This document shows, piece after piece, positions 8,404 through 15,726 of a stretch of DNA of 42,188 nt; position 1 is the stretch's first letter, and the number at the start of each line of letters is the position of its first letter. The DNA comes from an uncultured Bacteroidia bacterium (GTDB lineage Bacteria > Bacteroidota > Bacteroidia > Bacteroidales > F082), in contig CADADR010000015.1 of assembly GCA_902786745.1 (NCBI GenBank), positions 1 through 42,188 on the forward strand, read 5' to 3'. The position numbers were made by a program, and so were the translations under genes. Under the pieces are notes generated by a model. It was not told the DNA's origin. It ran no database searches and worked only from the letters and a program-made list of their open reading frames with translations.

Positions 8404-8431
8404 TAAGGTCCCTGAGCCTGTCGAAGGGCCG
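8404..8431. repeat. CCCTGAGCCTGTCGAAGGG repeat, copy 1
   Basis: 28-nt sequence that differs at one position from 31675-31702. The core is a widely distributed REP-like palindromic sequence in bacterial genomes; its translations appear as PEPVEG or RQAQG. Here it lies in the 5' leader of the dus gene, between promoter and ATG. Confidence 0.8.
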
Positions 8432-8441
8432 ATACCCCAAA

Positions 8442-9440
8442 ATGTATAAACTCGCCCATCTCGAATTCGATCATTATCCGCTGCTCCTTGCACCGATGGA
8501 AGACGTGTCGGACCCGCCGTTCCGTTATGTCTGTAAGCTCTTCGGCGCCGACGTGGTCTACTCGGAGTTCATCTCTGCTGACGGCCTCATCCGCGACTCG
8601 GTGAAGAGCATCAAGAAGCTGGACTTCGAGGAGATGGAGCGTCCTGTGGGCATCCAGATCTTCGGTAACGCCGTAGAACCCATGGTGGAGGCGGCACGTT
8701 ATGCCGAGACTGCCCACCCCGATATTATCGACATCAACTTCGGCTGTCCGGTGAAGAAAGTGGCCTCGAAAGGTGCCGGCTCGGGCATCATGAACGACAT
8801 CCCCAAGATGGTGGCCATCACTAAGGCCGTAGTGGAGGCGGTCAAGACCCCCGTGACGGTGAAGACACGTCTCGGCTACGACGACGCGCACCGCGAGATT
8901 GTCGACATAGCCGAACGCCTGCAAGACGTGGGCATCGCCGCCTTGACTATACACGGCCGCCTGCGCACCACCAAATACAGCGAACCTGCCGACTGGACCT
9001 TAATAGGCTCGGTGAAGAACAACCCCCGCATGCACATCCCCATCATTGGCAACGGTGACGTGGTGGATGGCCCCTCAGCCAAATACTACAAGGACACCTA
9101 TGGCGTGGATGGCCTGATGATCGGTCGCGCCACCTATGGCAATCCGTGGATTTTCAATCAAATCAGACATTATTTGGAGATGGGGGAGGAGCTGCCCTTA
9201 CCCGACGTGCAGGAACGCGTGCGCGTCAGCAAGATCCAATTGCAACGTTCAGTGGAGTGGAAAGGCGAGCATATCGCCCTACTGGAAATCCGCAAGCACT
9301 GGTCGGCCTACTTCAAGGGCCTGCCTAACTTCAAGCCGTTCAAGATGCGGTTGATGGAGACGCTTTCAGTTGAAGAGGTATTTGGGATTTTGGAAGAGAT
9401 TGAAAACTATTATGAGATTCCCTTCGGGAATGGAGTTTAA
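8442..9440 (+). CDS. dusB: tRNA dihydrouridine synthase (DusB-type)
   Basis: FMN-dependent reduction of uridine to dihydrouridine in tRNA D loops; cytoplasmic. 332 residues from ATG 8442; in-frame codons further upstream lie in promoter and repeat DNA. TIM-barrel motifs: APMEDVSDPPFR near the N-terminus, DINFGCPVKK with the catalytic Cys at C102, VKTRLGYDD, TIHGR, GNGDV and MIGRATYGNPW (phosphate and flavin binding). Length fits the family. The last eight codons (EIPFGNGV) and the stop lie inside the 126-nt repeat at 9416-9541, so the original C-terminus has been replaced or extended. The DusB assignment over other Dus classes rests on overall resemblance. Confidence 0.92.
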   Translation: MYKLAHLEFDHYPLLLAPMEDVSDPPFRYVCKLFGADVVYSEFISADGLIRDSVKSIKKLDFEEMERPVGIQIFGNAVEPMVEAARYAETAHPDIIDINFGCPVKKVASKGAGSGIMNDIPKMVAITKAVVEAVKTPVTVKTRLGYDDAHREIVDIAERLQDVGIAALTIHGRLRTTKYSEPADWTLIGSVKNNPRMHIPIIGNGDVVDGPSAKYYKDTYGVDGLMIGRATYGNPWIFNQIRHYLEMGEELPLPDVQERVRVSKIQLQRSVEWKGEHIALLEIRKHWSAYFKGLPNFKPFKMRLMETLSVEEVFGILEEIENYYEIPFGNGV

Positions 9441-9541
9441 GCAAGAGGTTACATGCGGCGGCTTGTGACGTTTACGTCTTGTGAACGTTTAAAACCGCCG
9501 CGAGTTGACTGTATTATCATTTGCCATTCCCGCAGGGAATC
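9416..9541. repeat. 126-nt inverted-repeat element, copy 2
   Basis: Starts GATTCCCTTCGGGAATGGAG and ends CCCGCAGGGAATC. It differs from the copy at 9937-10062 at a single position (G/A near the 3' third) and has the same orientation, so the two form a 521-bp direct duplication unit enclosing the GIY-YIG gene. The left end supplies the 3' codons and stop of the dus gene. Confidence 0.95.
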
Positions 9542-9576
9542 TGTTTTTACTATTTTTGCTACGTGATAATCAAGCT

Positions 9577-10005
9577 ATGAGATTTGCTTACACATATATC
9601 ATGACCAATGCTACACATACTGTTTTATACACAGGATGCACAAACGATTTAGTTCGTAGGGTCGGTGAGCATAAAAGCCATTTTTATAAGGGCTCTTTCG
9701 CTGACAAGTATAATTGTGAGTATTGTGTCTACTACAAAGAATTTAATAGTTATCAATCTGCCATCGACGAAGAAAACAGGATAAAAGGATTGTCTCGAAA
9801 AGCCAAGATTGAAATGATAGAAGAGAAGAATCCAGAATGGAAAGAGTTGGTGACGGAGAAAGGGTTTGTATATGACAAAACTCCGTGGAGCGAAAAAGTG
9901 AAACAAGTCATAGATGATTTGATAAAAGACCAATGTGATTCCCTTCGGGAATGGAGTTTAAGCAAGAGGTTACATGCGGCGGCTTGTGACGTTTACGTCT
10001 TGTGA
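9577..10005 (+). CDS. GIY-YIG nuclease family protein inside a repeat-flanked cassette
   Basis: 142 residues from ATG 9577; upstream in-frame codons start in the repeat. Residues ~5-85 match the small stand-alone GIY-YIG family related to the UvrC N-terminal domain: Y-x-Y (YTYIM), then LYTGCTNDLVRRVGEHK with the catalytic Arg, and later the acidic helix SAIDEENRIKG with the metal-binding Glu, then KIEMIEEKNPEW. It probably nicks or cuts DNA; its target is unknown. The last 22 residues (from DSLREWS to DVYVL) are encoded by the left half of the repeat at 9937-10062. The body is AT-rich compared with the GC-rich dus and thiL neighbours, and near-identical repeats lie on both sides: signs of recent insertion as a unit. 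Confidence 0.85.
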   Translation: MRFAYTYIMTNATHTVLYTGCTNDLVRRVGEHKSHFYKGSFADKYNCEYCVYYKEFNSYQSAIDEENRIKGLSRKAKIEMIEEKNPEWKELVTEKGFVYDKTPWSEKVKQVIDDLIKDQCDSLREWSLSKRLHAAACDVYVL

Positions 10006-10062
10006 ACGTTTAAAACCGCCGCGAGTTGACTATATTATCATTTGCCATTCCCGCAGGGAATC
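9937..10062. repeat. 126-nt inverted-repeat element, copy 3
   Basis: 125 of 126 positions are identical to 9416-9541. The left half codes for the C-terminus of the GIY-YIG protein. The right end touches the stop codon (complement of 10063-10065) of the convergent HAD gene. Confidence 0.95.
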
Positions 10063-10710
10063 TCATCCTACCACCCCATCCTTCAAAACCCCGTTCTCAA
10101 ACAAATTCCTCACCAACTCATCGCGCCCGATATGATAAGTGCGGATGCCCAACGACTTCGCGACTTTGATATTGACCGCCGTGTCATCGATAAATAAGGT
10201 CTCTTCGGGCAACAGATGCTCGTGGTCAAGAATCAGCTCGAAGAAGCGCGGGTCGGGTTTCTCAAGGTGCTCGGCAAAAGAGAAATAGGATTTATTGAAC
10301 AGCTCATCGAATTCATGATAGCCGAAGCGCAGCTGCAAATCCCTTACGTACAGGTCGTAATGGATCTCGTTGGAGTTGCTCATCAAGAAGATCTTGTAGT
10401 GTTTGCGAATCTGTTCCAATGCAGCAATGCGTTCGCGGGGGATGTCCAAGAGCATGGCGTTCCAAAGCGAGTCGAACTTTTGGTCGGTCATTTTCTCCTG
10501 TCCGAGGAGGGCCTTGGTCTTTTTGCGGAAGGTGGGGGCGGTGTAGATACCCGTGTCGAATTTGCTCATCAGGTCGATAAACTCCTTTGAATGAGCTAGT
10601 TCCGTAGTGCTGATGCCCATTTTTTCGAGTTCTTTGTAGACGATGCTTTCGTCGATGTCGAGGACCACGCCGCCGAGGTCGAAGATGATGTTCTTGATTT
10701 TCGTGCTCAT
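10063..10710 (-). CDS. HAD-superfamily phosphatase (YihX-like)
   Basis: 215 residues from ATG 10710; the frame extends to 10764, but without a better start. HAD motif I is IIFDLGGVVLDID, with nucleophile D11 in the DLGxV form typical of the YihX / glucose-1-phosphate phosphatase-like subgroup. Motif II is LMSNSNEIH. Motif III Lys is in EKPDPRFFE. Motif IV is LFIDDTAVNI. The cap is the small alpha-helical type between motifs I and II. It hydrolyses a phosphate ester; the substrate is not determinable from sequence. The stop codon abuts the 126-nt repeat, so the last residues may have been reshaped by its insertion. Confidence 0.88.
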   Translation of the reverse strand: MSTKIKNIIFDLGGVVLDIDESIVYKELEKMGISTTELAHSKEFIDLMSKFDTGIYTAPTFRKKTKALLGQEKMTDQKFDSLWNAMLLDIPRERIAALEQIRKHYKIFLMSNSNEIHYDLYVRDLQLRFGYHEFDELFNKSYFSFAEHLEKPDPRFFELILDHEHLLPEETLFIDDTAVNIKVAKSLGIRTYHIGRDELVRNLFENGVLKDGVVG

Positions 10711-10811
10711 TTTTGAGAAAAATTTCAGTCTATTTCGTTGCAAAATTGTAAATTTGCAGCGCAAAAAGCAAGAAAAAACGCCGAAATATGCGGTTTTACT
10801 CGCTGTTTTGC

Positions 10812-10885
10812 GGTCCCATAGCGCAGTTGGTTAGAGCAACTGACTCATAATCAGTAGGTCCTAGGTTCAAGCCCTAGTGGGACCA
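10812..10885 (+). tRNA. tRNA-Met (anticodon CAT, elongator type; tRNA-Ile2 not excluded)
   Basis: Full cloverleaf of 74 nt. Acceptor GGTCCCA/TGGGACC, anticodon stem ACTGA/TCAGT, 7-base loop CTCATAA with anticodon CAT at 10846-10848, and T arm with GTTCAAG. It lacks the G-C triplet anticodon stem of initiator tRNA. A CAT anticodon could also be read as Ile2 if C34 is lysidinylated. The D stem has one G-A mismatch (GCGC with GAGC). CCA is not encoded. Confidence 0.95.
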
Positions 10886-10892
10886 CAACAAT

Positions 10893-10920
10893 AAAGCAGG
10901 GTGTAGGCTCTGCTTTTTTT
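10893..10920 (+). terminator. Terminator after the tRNA
   Basis: AAAGCAG at 10893-10899 pairs with CTGCTTT at 10910-10916, and a T run follows. Confidence 0.75.
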
Positions 10921-10921
10921 G

Positions 10922-10929
10922 TATCTTTG
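10922..10929 (+). promoter_or_regulatory. -7 box of thiL
   Basis: TATCTTTG, 20 bases before the thiL ATG. It directly abuts the tRNA terminator; no clear -33 element. Confidence 0.55.
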
Positions 10930-10949
10930 CAGCAAATATTGTGACAATT

Positions 10950-12005
10950 ATGGAACAAGAAACCACTCCCAAGACCCTGACCGATTTGGACGAACTCGGT
11001 GAATTTGGTCTCATCGACCAACTGACGCAGGATTTTCCCTTGCGCAATGCCTCCTCGCTGAAAGGCGTCGGCGACGATGCCGCTGTCATCAACCACGAAG
11101 GCTACCGTACCCTTGTCTCGGTCGACATGCTCATCGAAGGCATTCATTTCGACATGACCTACTGCCCCTTGAAGCACCTTGGCTACAAGGCCGCTGTGAG
11201 CAATTTCTCCGACATCTACGCCATGAATGGCACACCCACACAGATTGTGGTCGGACTGGGTGTGTCGAGCCGTTATACTGCAGAAGCACTAGATGAGTTG
11301 TATGCCGGCATACGTCTCGCATGCGAGCGCTACCATGTCGACATGGTGGGTGGCGACACGACGAGCAGCAAGACGGGCCTCGTCATCTCCATCACGGTCA
11401 TCGGCATGGCCAAGGACGAGGACATCGTCTACCGTAGCGGTGCCAAGAAAAACGACCTGCTTTGCGTGAGTGGTGACTTGGGTGGCGCCTATATCGGCTT
11501 GCTCATCCTCGAGCGTGAGAAGGTGGAGTTCCTATCCAACCCCAACATGCAACCCCAGCTGAAAGGCATGGAGTATGTGCTGGAGCGCCAGCTGAAGCCC
11601 GAGGCCCGCAAGGATGTCGTGGAACAGCTGAAGACCTTGGGCATCAAGCCTACCTCGATGATCGACATCTCTGATGGTCTCGCATCCGAGATACTGCACC
11701 TCTGCAAGGAGAGTGGCGTGGGTTGCCAACTTTATGAGAACAAAATCCCGATCGATCCGACCACCGACAAGATGGCCAAGGAGTTCCAAATCGTGCCTTC
11801 GGTGGCGGCTTTGAGTGGGGGAGAGGACTATGAGTTGCTCTTCACCATCGACCAGAAGGACTACGAGAAGATACAGACCCTGTCGGCCGACGTGACGGTG
11901 ATTGGCTATATGACCGACGACAAAGGCGTGGCCGAGATGATCACCCCCGACAACCATGTTATTCCTATCAAGGCCCAAGGCTGGGATCACATGAAGAAGA
12001 AGTGA
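10950..12005 (+). CDS. thiL: Thiamine-monophosphate kinase
   Basis: ATP-dependent phosphorylation of thiamine monophosphate to thiamine diphosphate, the cofactor used by PFOR at 24573-28247. 351 residues from ATG 10950 (an in-frame GTG at 10941 is less likely). Family motifs: GVGDDAAVI at 39-47 (Mg and ATP binding), SVDMLIEGIHFD, KAAVSNFSDIYAMNG, VGGDTTSS, CVSGDLGGAYIG, SMIDISDGLASEILHL and LSGGEDYELLFT. Length and order fit PurM-like ThiL. Its stop is followed at once by an inverted repeat (12005-12080) and then uvrC, with no obvious promoter between, so co-transcription is likely. Confidence 0.95.
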   Translation: MEQETTPKTLTDLDELGEFGLIDQLTQDFPLRNASSLKGVGDDAAVINHEGYRTLVSVDMLIEGIHFDMTYCPLKHLGYKAAVSNFSDIYAMNGTPTQIVVGLGVSSRYTAEALDELYAGIRLACERYHVDMVGGDTTSSKTGLVISITVIGMAKDEDIVYRSGAKKNDLLCVSGDLGGAYIGLLILEREKVEFLSNPNMQPQLKGMEYVLERQLKPEARKDVVEQLKTLGIKPTSMIDISDGLASEILHLCKESGVGCQLYENKIPIDPTTDKMAKEFQIVPSVAALSGGEDYELLFTIDQKDYEKIQTLSADVTVIGYMTDDKGVAEMITPDNHVIPIKAQGWDHMKKK

Positions 12006-12080
12006 CTATGGCCTATAGCCAATGGCCTATGGCTGCCCAATGTAAAGGCAAGCCATAGGCTATAGGCCATGAGCCATAGT
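12005..12080. repeat. GGCCTAT-type inverted repeat, copy 2
   Basis: ACTATGGC at the left end and GCCATAGT at the right end. Inside, GCCTATGGCT (12025-12034) pairs with AGCCATAGGC (12051-12060). Same style, length (76 against 78 nt) and setting, directly after a stop codon, as 7041-7118. Confidence 0.7.
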
Positions 12081-12091
12081 AAAGATAAAAT

Positions 12092-13897
12092 ATGGTAGAA
12101 TTGCCCGAAATAGTGAAACAAAAGCTCGCCGCGCTGCCCAACAAGCCCGGCGTGTACCGCTATTTCGACAAAAGCGGCACCCTCATCTATGTGGGCAAGG
12201 CCAAGAACCTGAAGCGCCGTGTCAGTAGCTATTTCAACAAGGAACAGACGGGCAAGACGCGCGTCCTCGTGAGCAAGATTGCTGACCTTGAATACAGCAT
12301 CGTCGATTCGGAGTCGGAGGCGCTGTTGCTTGAGAATACGATGATCAAGCAGTACAAGCCGCGCTACAACATCATGCTCAAGGACGACAAGACCTATCCT
12401 TGGATCTGCATCAAGAAGGAGGCCTTCCCTCGTGTCTTCCTCACGCGTCGCAAGGTGAACGACGGCTCGGAATACTTCGGCCCTTATCCCTCGGTGCGCA
12501 CGGCCCATATCCTGCTCGACTTGCTCAGCCAGGTCTACAAGGTGCGTTCCTGTCGCACGCCGCTGACGGAAGCGGGTGTCGAGAAAGGTAAGTACAAGGT
12601 CTGCCTCGACTACCATATCCACAAATGCAACGGTCCCTGCGAAGGCCTGATCTCCAAAGAGGACTACAACGCCATGATTGCCGAGATCCGCGAGGTCATC
12701 AAGGGCAACTTGGGTTGGGTGCTACGTGGGCTTAAATCAGCGATGATGGACCATGCCTCGCGCATGGAGTTTGAGGAGGCGCAACTCGTCAAAGAGAAAT
12801 ATGACCTCTTGGAGGAATACCGTAGCCGTTCCACCGTGGTCAGCGCGACGATTCACGACGTGGAGGTGTTCTCCTATGTCGACGAGGAAGAGACTTTCTA
12901 TGTGAATTATATGAAGGTCAAAGACGGCGCTGTGGTGCAGAGCCATTCCTTCGAGATGAAACGTCGCTTGGAGGAGACCGCAGAGGAACTCTTGCTGTTG
13001 GCCGTCACCGAGTTGCGGCAGCAGTTTGGAGAGCATGCCCCCGAAATCATCCTTCCAATGAAATTGGATTTTGCTTTCGACGACGTGCAGGTGACCATCC
13101 CGCAGCGAGGCGACAAGCTGAAGCTGCTCGAGCTCTCGCGCCGCAATGCCATGCAGTATAAGATCGACCTTGAGAAGCAGCGCACCCTTGTCGACCCCGA
13201 GCGTCACCAGAAACGAGTGCTCAACAGCCTGAAGGAAGCCTTGCAAATGGAGAAAACGCCCGATGTCATCGAGTGTTTCGACAACTCCAACTTCCAGGGC
13301 GACTATGCCGTGGCCGGCATGGTGCAGTTTGTGAACGGCAAGCCCAACAAGGCAGGTTATCGTCATTTCAACATCAAGACGGTGGAAGGCCCCGACGATT
13401 ATGCTTCGATGAAAGAGGTGGTCAGGAGGCGCTATTCACGTCTCATCGAGGAGGGCAAGCCTTTGCCCGACCTCATCATTACCGACGGTGGCAAGGGACA
13501 GATGGAGGTGGTGCGTCAGGTCATAGAAGACGAGCTTCATGTCGACATCCCCATTGCGGGTTTGGCCAAGGACGACCGTCACCGTACCAATGAGTTGTTG
13601 TTCGGCTTCCCGCCTCGTGTGGTGGGTTTGAAGCCCAACTCGGAGGTGTTTCGTTTGCTGGCGCATATCCAGGACGAGGTGCACCGTTTCGCCATCACCT
13701 TCCACCGCAAGAAATTCGAGAAAGGCTTCATGCACTCTGAGTTGGCCGACATCAAGGGGGTGGGGAAGAAAACGGCTGAGAAGCTGCTTTTGGAGCTGAA
13801 ATCGGTAAAAGGCATCAAGGAGGCGTCGCTGGAACGGCTATCAGAAATTGTCGGTCCTGCCAAGGCGGAGATTGCGTATAATCATTTTCATCAATAA
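12092..13897 (+). CDS. uvrC: UvrABC excinuclease subunit C
   Basis: 601 residues. Makes both incisions around a DNA lesion in nucleotide excision repair after UvrA/UvrB loading; cytoplasmic. Domains in order: GIY-YIG nuclease (KPGVYRYFD, then IYVGKAKNLKRRV, residues ~16-95); a four-Cys cluster C154, C171, C179, C183 (C-x16-C-x7-C-x3-C) suited to an Fe-S centre; UVR motif around 215-245; the RNase H-like 5' incision domain with ECFDNSNFQG and LIITDGGKGQ; and tandem helix-hairpin-helix near the C-terminus (IKGVGKKTAEKLL). Length is normal. The 126-nt repeat copy at 13901 begins three bases after the stop. Confidence 0.96.
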   Translation: MVELPEIVKQKLAALPNKPGVYRYFDKSGTLIYVGKAKNLKRRVSSYFNKEQTGKTRVLVSKIADLEYSIVDSESEALLLENTMIKQYKPRYNIMLKDDKTYPWICIKKEAFPRVFLTRRKVNDGSEYFGPYPSVRTAHILLDLLSQVYKVRSCRTPLTEAGVEKGKYKVCLDYHIHKCNGPCEGLISKEDYNAMIAEIREVIKGNLGWVLRGLKSAMMDHASRMEFEEAQLVKEKYDLLEEYRSRSTVVSATIHDVEVFSYVDEEETFYVNYMKVKDGAVVQSHSFEMKRRLEETAEELLLLAVTELRQQFGEHAPEIILPMKLDFAFDDVQVTIPQRGDKLKLLELSRRNAMQYKIDLEKQRTLVDPERHQKRVLNSLKEALQMEKTPDVIECFDNSNFQGDYAVAGMVQFVNGKPNKAGYRHFNIKTVEGPDDYASMKEVVRRRYSRLIEEGKPLPDLIITDGGKGQMEVVRQVIEDELHVDIPIAGLAKDDRHRTNELLFGFPPRVVGLKPNSEVFRLLAHIQDEVHRFAITFHRKKFEKGFMHSELADIKGVGKKTAEKLLLELKSVKGIKEASLERLSEIVGPAKAEIAYNHFHQ

Positions 13898-13900
13898 TGA

Positions 13901-14026
13901 GATTCCCCTGCGGGGAATGGAGTGTGTCGTTATGTAGCCAGCGGCGGTATGTAACGTTTACGATTCGTATGCTTCACAAGCCGCCGCTTTATTCTCTACG
14001 TTTCAACTCCATTCCCGAAGGGAATC
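13901..14026. repeat. 126-nt inverted-repeat element, copy 4
   Basis: GATTCCCCTGCGGGGAATGG at the left, ACTCCATTCCCGAAGGGAAT at the right, GCGGCGG and CCGCCGC inside around a GTAACGTTTACG core. It starts right after the uvrC stop codon. Diverged from copies 2 and 3 internally, but with compensating complementarity retained in the arms. Confidence 0.9.
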
Positions 14027-14050
14027 TCCTCTAAGCGCCTTGCATAAAAC

Positions 14051-14078
14051 AAAAAAAGCCAGCAAACGCTGGCTTTTT
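14051..14078. terminator. Bidirectional terminator between uvrC and the tonB-like gene
   Basis: AAAAAAGCCAGC, loop AAAC, GCTGGCTTTTTT. It lies between convergent genes and suits both strands. Confidence 0.9.
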
Positions 14079-14099
14079 TCATTTAGGATTCACAACTGC

Positions 14100-14780
14100 T
14101 TACTGCAGCTTGAAGTTGACGGGAAGCATGTAAGACACACGCACGGCCTTACCACGCTGTTTGCCAGGTTTCCACTTCGGCATGCTCTTCACGACGCGGA
14201 TAGCTTCCTCGTCGCAGCCGCCGCCGATGCCACGAAGCACGGAGACGTTGGAAACGGAACCGTCGGGCTCGACAACGAAGTTGACGTACACACGGCCTTG
14301 GACACCAGTCTCACGGGCAATCTGAGGATACTTGACGTTCTTGGCCACGTACTCCATCAGTTTGGCTTCACCGCCAGGGAAGGCAGGCATTTCTTCCACG
14401 ATCTTGAAGATCTCTTGCTCCACGACTTCTTCTTCCACGACTTCGGGGGCGACATACTCTTCAAGGACTTCGTTTTGTTCCACTTCAGCGTTGATTTCGA
14501 TGTCTTCAACTTCGACGTCGTCTTGCACGATTTCCAGCTGAGTGGTCTGCTTGGGCACTTCCATAGGCTGCGGCTTTTGCTCGTCTTGCTTGGTGATTTC
14601 CACCATTTCCTCATCGATCGTAACCTCACGGTTAAGCAGGCTGGGGTCAATCTCGCGCTTGTCGTAGCTCTTGTGCTCGAAGGCCAACCAGGCAATGAGC
14701 AAGCTGATAATCATACCTATTTGCATGAACATCAATTTCTTGTTCTCAAGATTAGCCTTAGGTGATTTTTTCTCTTCCAT
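14100..14780 (-). CDS. TonB family protein (energy transducer)
   Basis: 226 residues. One membrane segment near residues 19-34 (MQIGMIISLLIAWLAF) after a short basic N-terminus. A long acidic, Val/Glu/Pro-rich periplasmic spacer covers ~50-135. The C-terminal TonB domain (~140-226) has FPGGEAKLMEYVAKN, YPQIARETGVQGRVYVNF and WKPGKQRGKAVRV. It couples the proton-motive force to outer-membrane receptors. The acidic spacer, instead of the Pro-Lys-rich type of enterobacteria, is common in Bacteroidota. A near-match -7 box (TACTTTCG, complement of 14820-14827) precedes it, so it probably has its own promoter although vanZ lies upstream on the same strand. Confidence 0.9.
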   Translation of the reverse strand: MEEKKSPKANLENKKLMFMQIGMIISLLIAWLAFEHKSYDKREIDPSLLNREVTIDEEMVEITKQDEQKPQPMEVPKQTTQLEIVQDDVEVEDIEINAEVEQNEVLEEYVAPEVVEEEVVEQEIFKIVEEMPAFPGGEAKLMEYVAKNVKYPQIARETGVQGRVYVNFVVEPDGSVSNVSVLRGIGGGCDEEAIRVVKSMPKWKPGKQRGKAVRVSYMLPVNFKLQ

Positions 14781-14864
14781 GGTTGTATGTTTTTAAATTC
14801 TACTTTCCAATTGACGATGCGAAAGTAGTAATTATTTGCTTATAAAACGCAACTGAAATGAATT

Positions 14865-15251
14865 TTATTTTTTTCGATGAAAAAAAAGATGAAAAATATA
14901 GGTCCCGAGACAGGTTCCCACGATGTCGGCGACGAAATCAAACCAGTCGCCAGTGCGGCTCGGCACCAATGTGGCTTGTAGGATCTCAGTCAGTCCGCCA
15001 TAGGCGATGCCGATAGCGATAGTGATAAGAATGGCTTTTTTGCGGTAAGCGGGCCCGTTGGCGGCAAGCTGCTTGCGGTAGCCCCACAGACATGAGAAGG
15101 CGAAGACGGCATACATCAGCCCATGCGCCATCTTGTCGAGTCCGATGGCGGGCTTGACGTGCGGAAAACAAGAACCCGGAAGTCCGGTCAGAATCAGGAT
15201 GATGATTCCGCACAGGATTCCCGGGTAACTATTTCTTGTCAGTTTTTCCAA
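14865..15251 (-). CDS. VanZ-like small membrane protein (start uncertain)
   Basis: About 128 residues if the TTG at 15251, just after the gcvH stop, is used. The frame stays open into gcvH, to another TTG at 15311, which would give 148 residues and a 56-base overlap. No ATG lies before the middle of the protein. Three to four hydrophobic segments; the VanZ signature is seen in LDKMAHGLMYAVFAF and then LTEILQATLVPSRTGDWFDFVADIVG. The family function is unsettled; some members affect glycopeptide sensitivity. A vanZ-like gene directly downstream of gcvH is, to my memory, a recurrent arrangement in Bacteroidales. Translation is probably coupled to gcvH. Confidence 0.75.
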   Translation of the reverse strand: MEKLTRNSYPGILCGIIILILTGLPGSCFPHVKPAIGLDKMAHGLMYAVFAFSCLWGYRKQLAANGPAYRKKAILITIAIGIAYGGLTEILQATLVPSRTGDWFDFVADIVGTCLGTYIFHLFFHRKK

Positions 15252-15255
15252 GAGA

Positions 15256-15645
15256 TTAACCGATCTTGGCTTCGTAAGCAGCGGCGTCGAGGAGGTTGTC
15301 GAGTTCGGCAACGTCGTTCACTTTGATCTTGATGATCCAAGCTTCGCCGTAGGGGTCGGTGTTGACGAGTTTGGCGTTCTCTTCGTCAGCGAGAGCTTCG
15401 TTGACTTCGAGGACTTCACCAGCCACGGGCATGAGGAGCTCGGCGGTGGTCTTCACGGCCTCGATGGCACCGAATTCTTCTTGTGCTTCGAGGGTCTCGC
15501 CCACGAGGTCAGGGTCAACATCAACGAAGGTGATGTCGCCAAGTTCGTGTTGTGCGTAATCGGTAATGCCGACATAAGCGGTCTCGCCTTCGAGGCGGAT
15601 CCATTCGTCGTCGTTCGTGTACTTCAGATTTGCTGGAATGTTCAT
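15256..15645 (-). CDS. gcvH: Glycine cleavage system H protein
   Basis: 129 residues. Lipoyl carrier that shuttles the aminomethyl group between the P, T and L proteins of the glycine cleavage complex; cytoplasmic. The lipoylated lysine is K65 in AIEAVKTTAELL. YVGITDYAQHELGDITFVDV precedes it, and GEVLEVNEAL follows. Normal length. It lies downstream of sprA on the same strand with an 81-base gap. The genes for P, T and L are not in the window. Confidence 0.95.
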   Translation of the reverse strand: MNIPANLKYTNDDEWIRLEGETAYVGITDYAQHELGDITFVDVDPDLVGETLEAQEEFGAIEAVKTTAELLMPVAGEVLEVNEALADEENAKLVNTDPYGEAWIIKIKVNDVAELDNLLDAAAYEAKIG

Positions 15646-15726
15646 TTTATTGTTTGGTTTAAAGTTGTCTGTTTGGGCTGCGAAATTACATATTTTAGTT
15701 ACTCCCTCCGCACTTTTGTGAAAATT

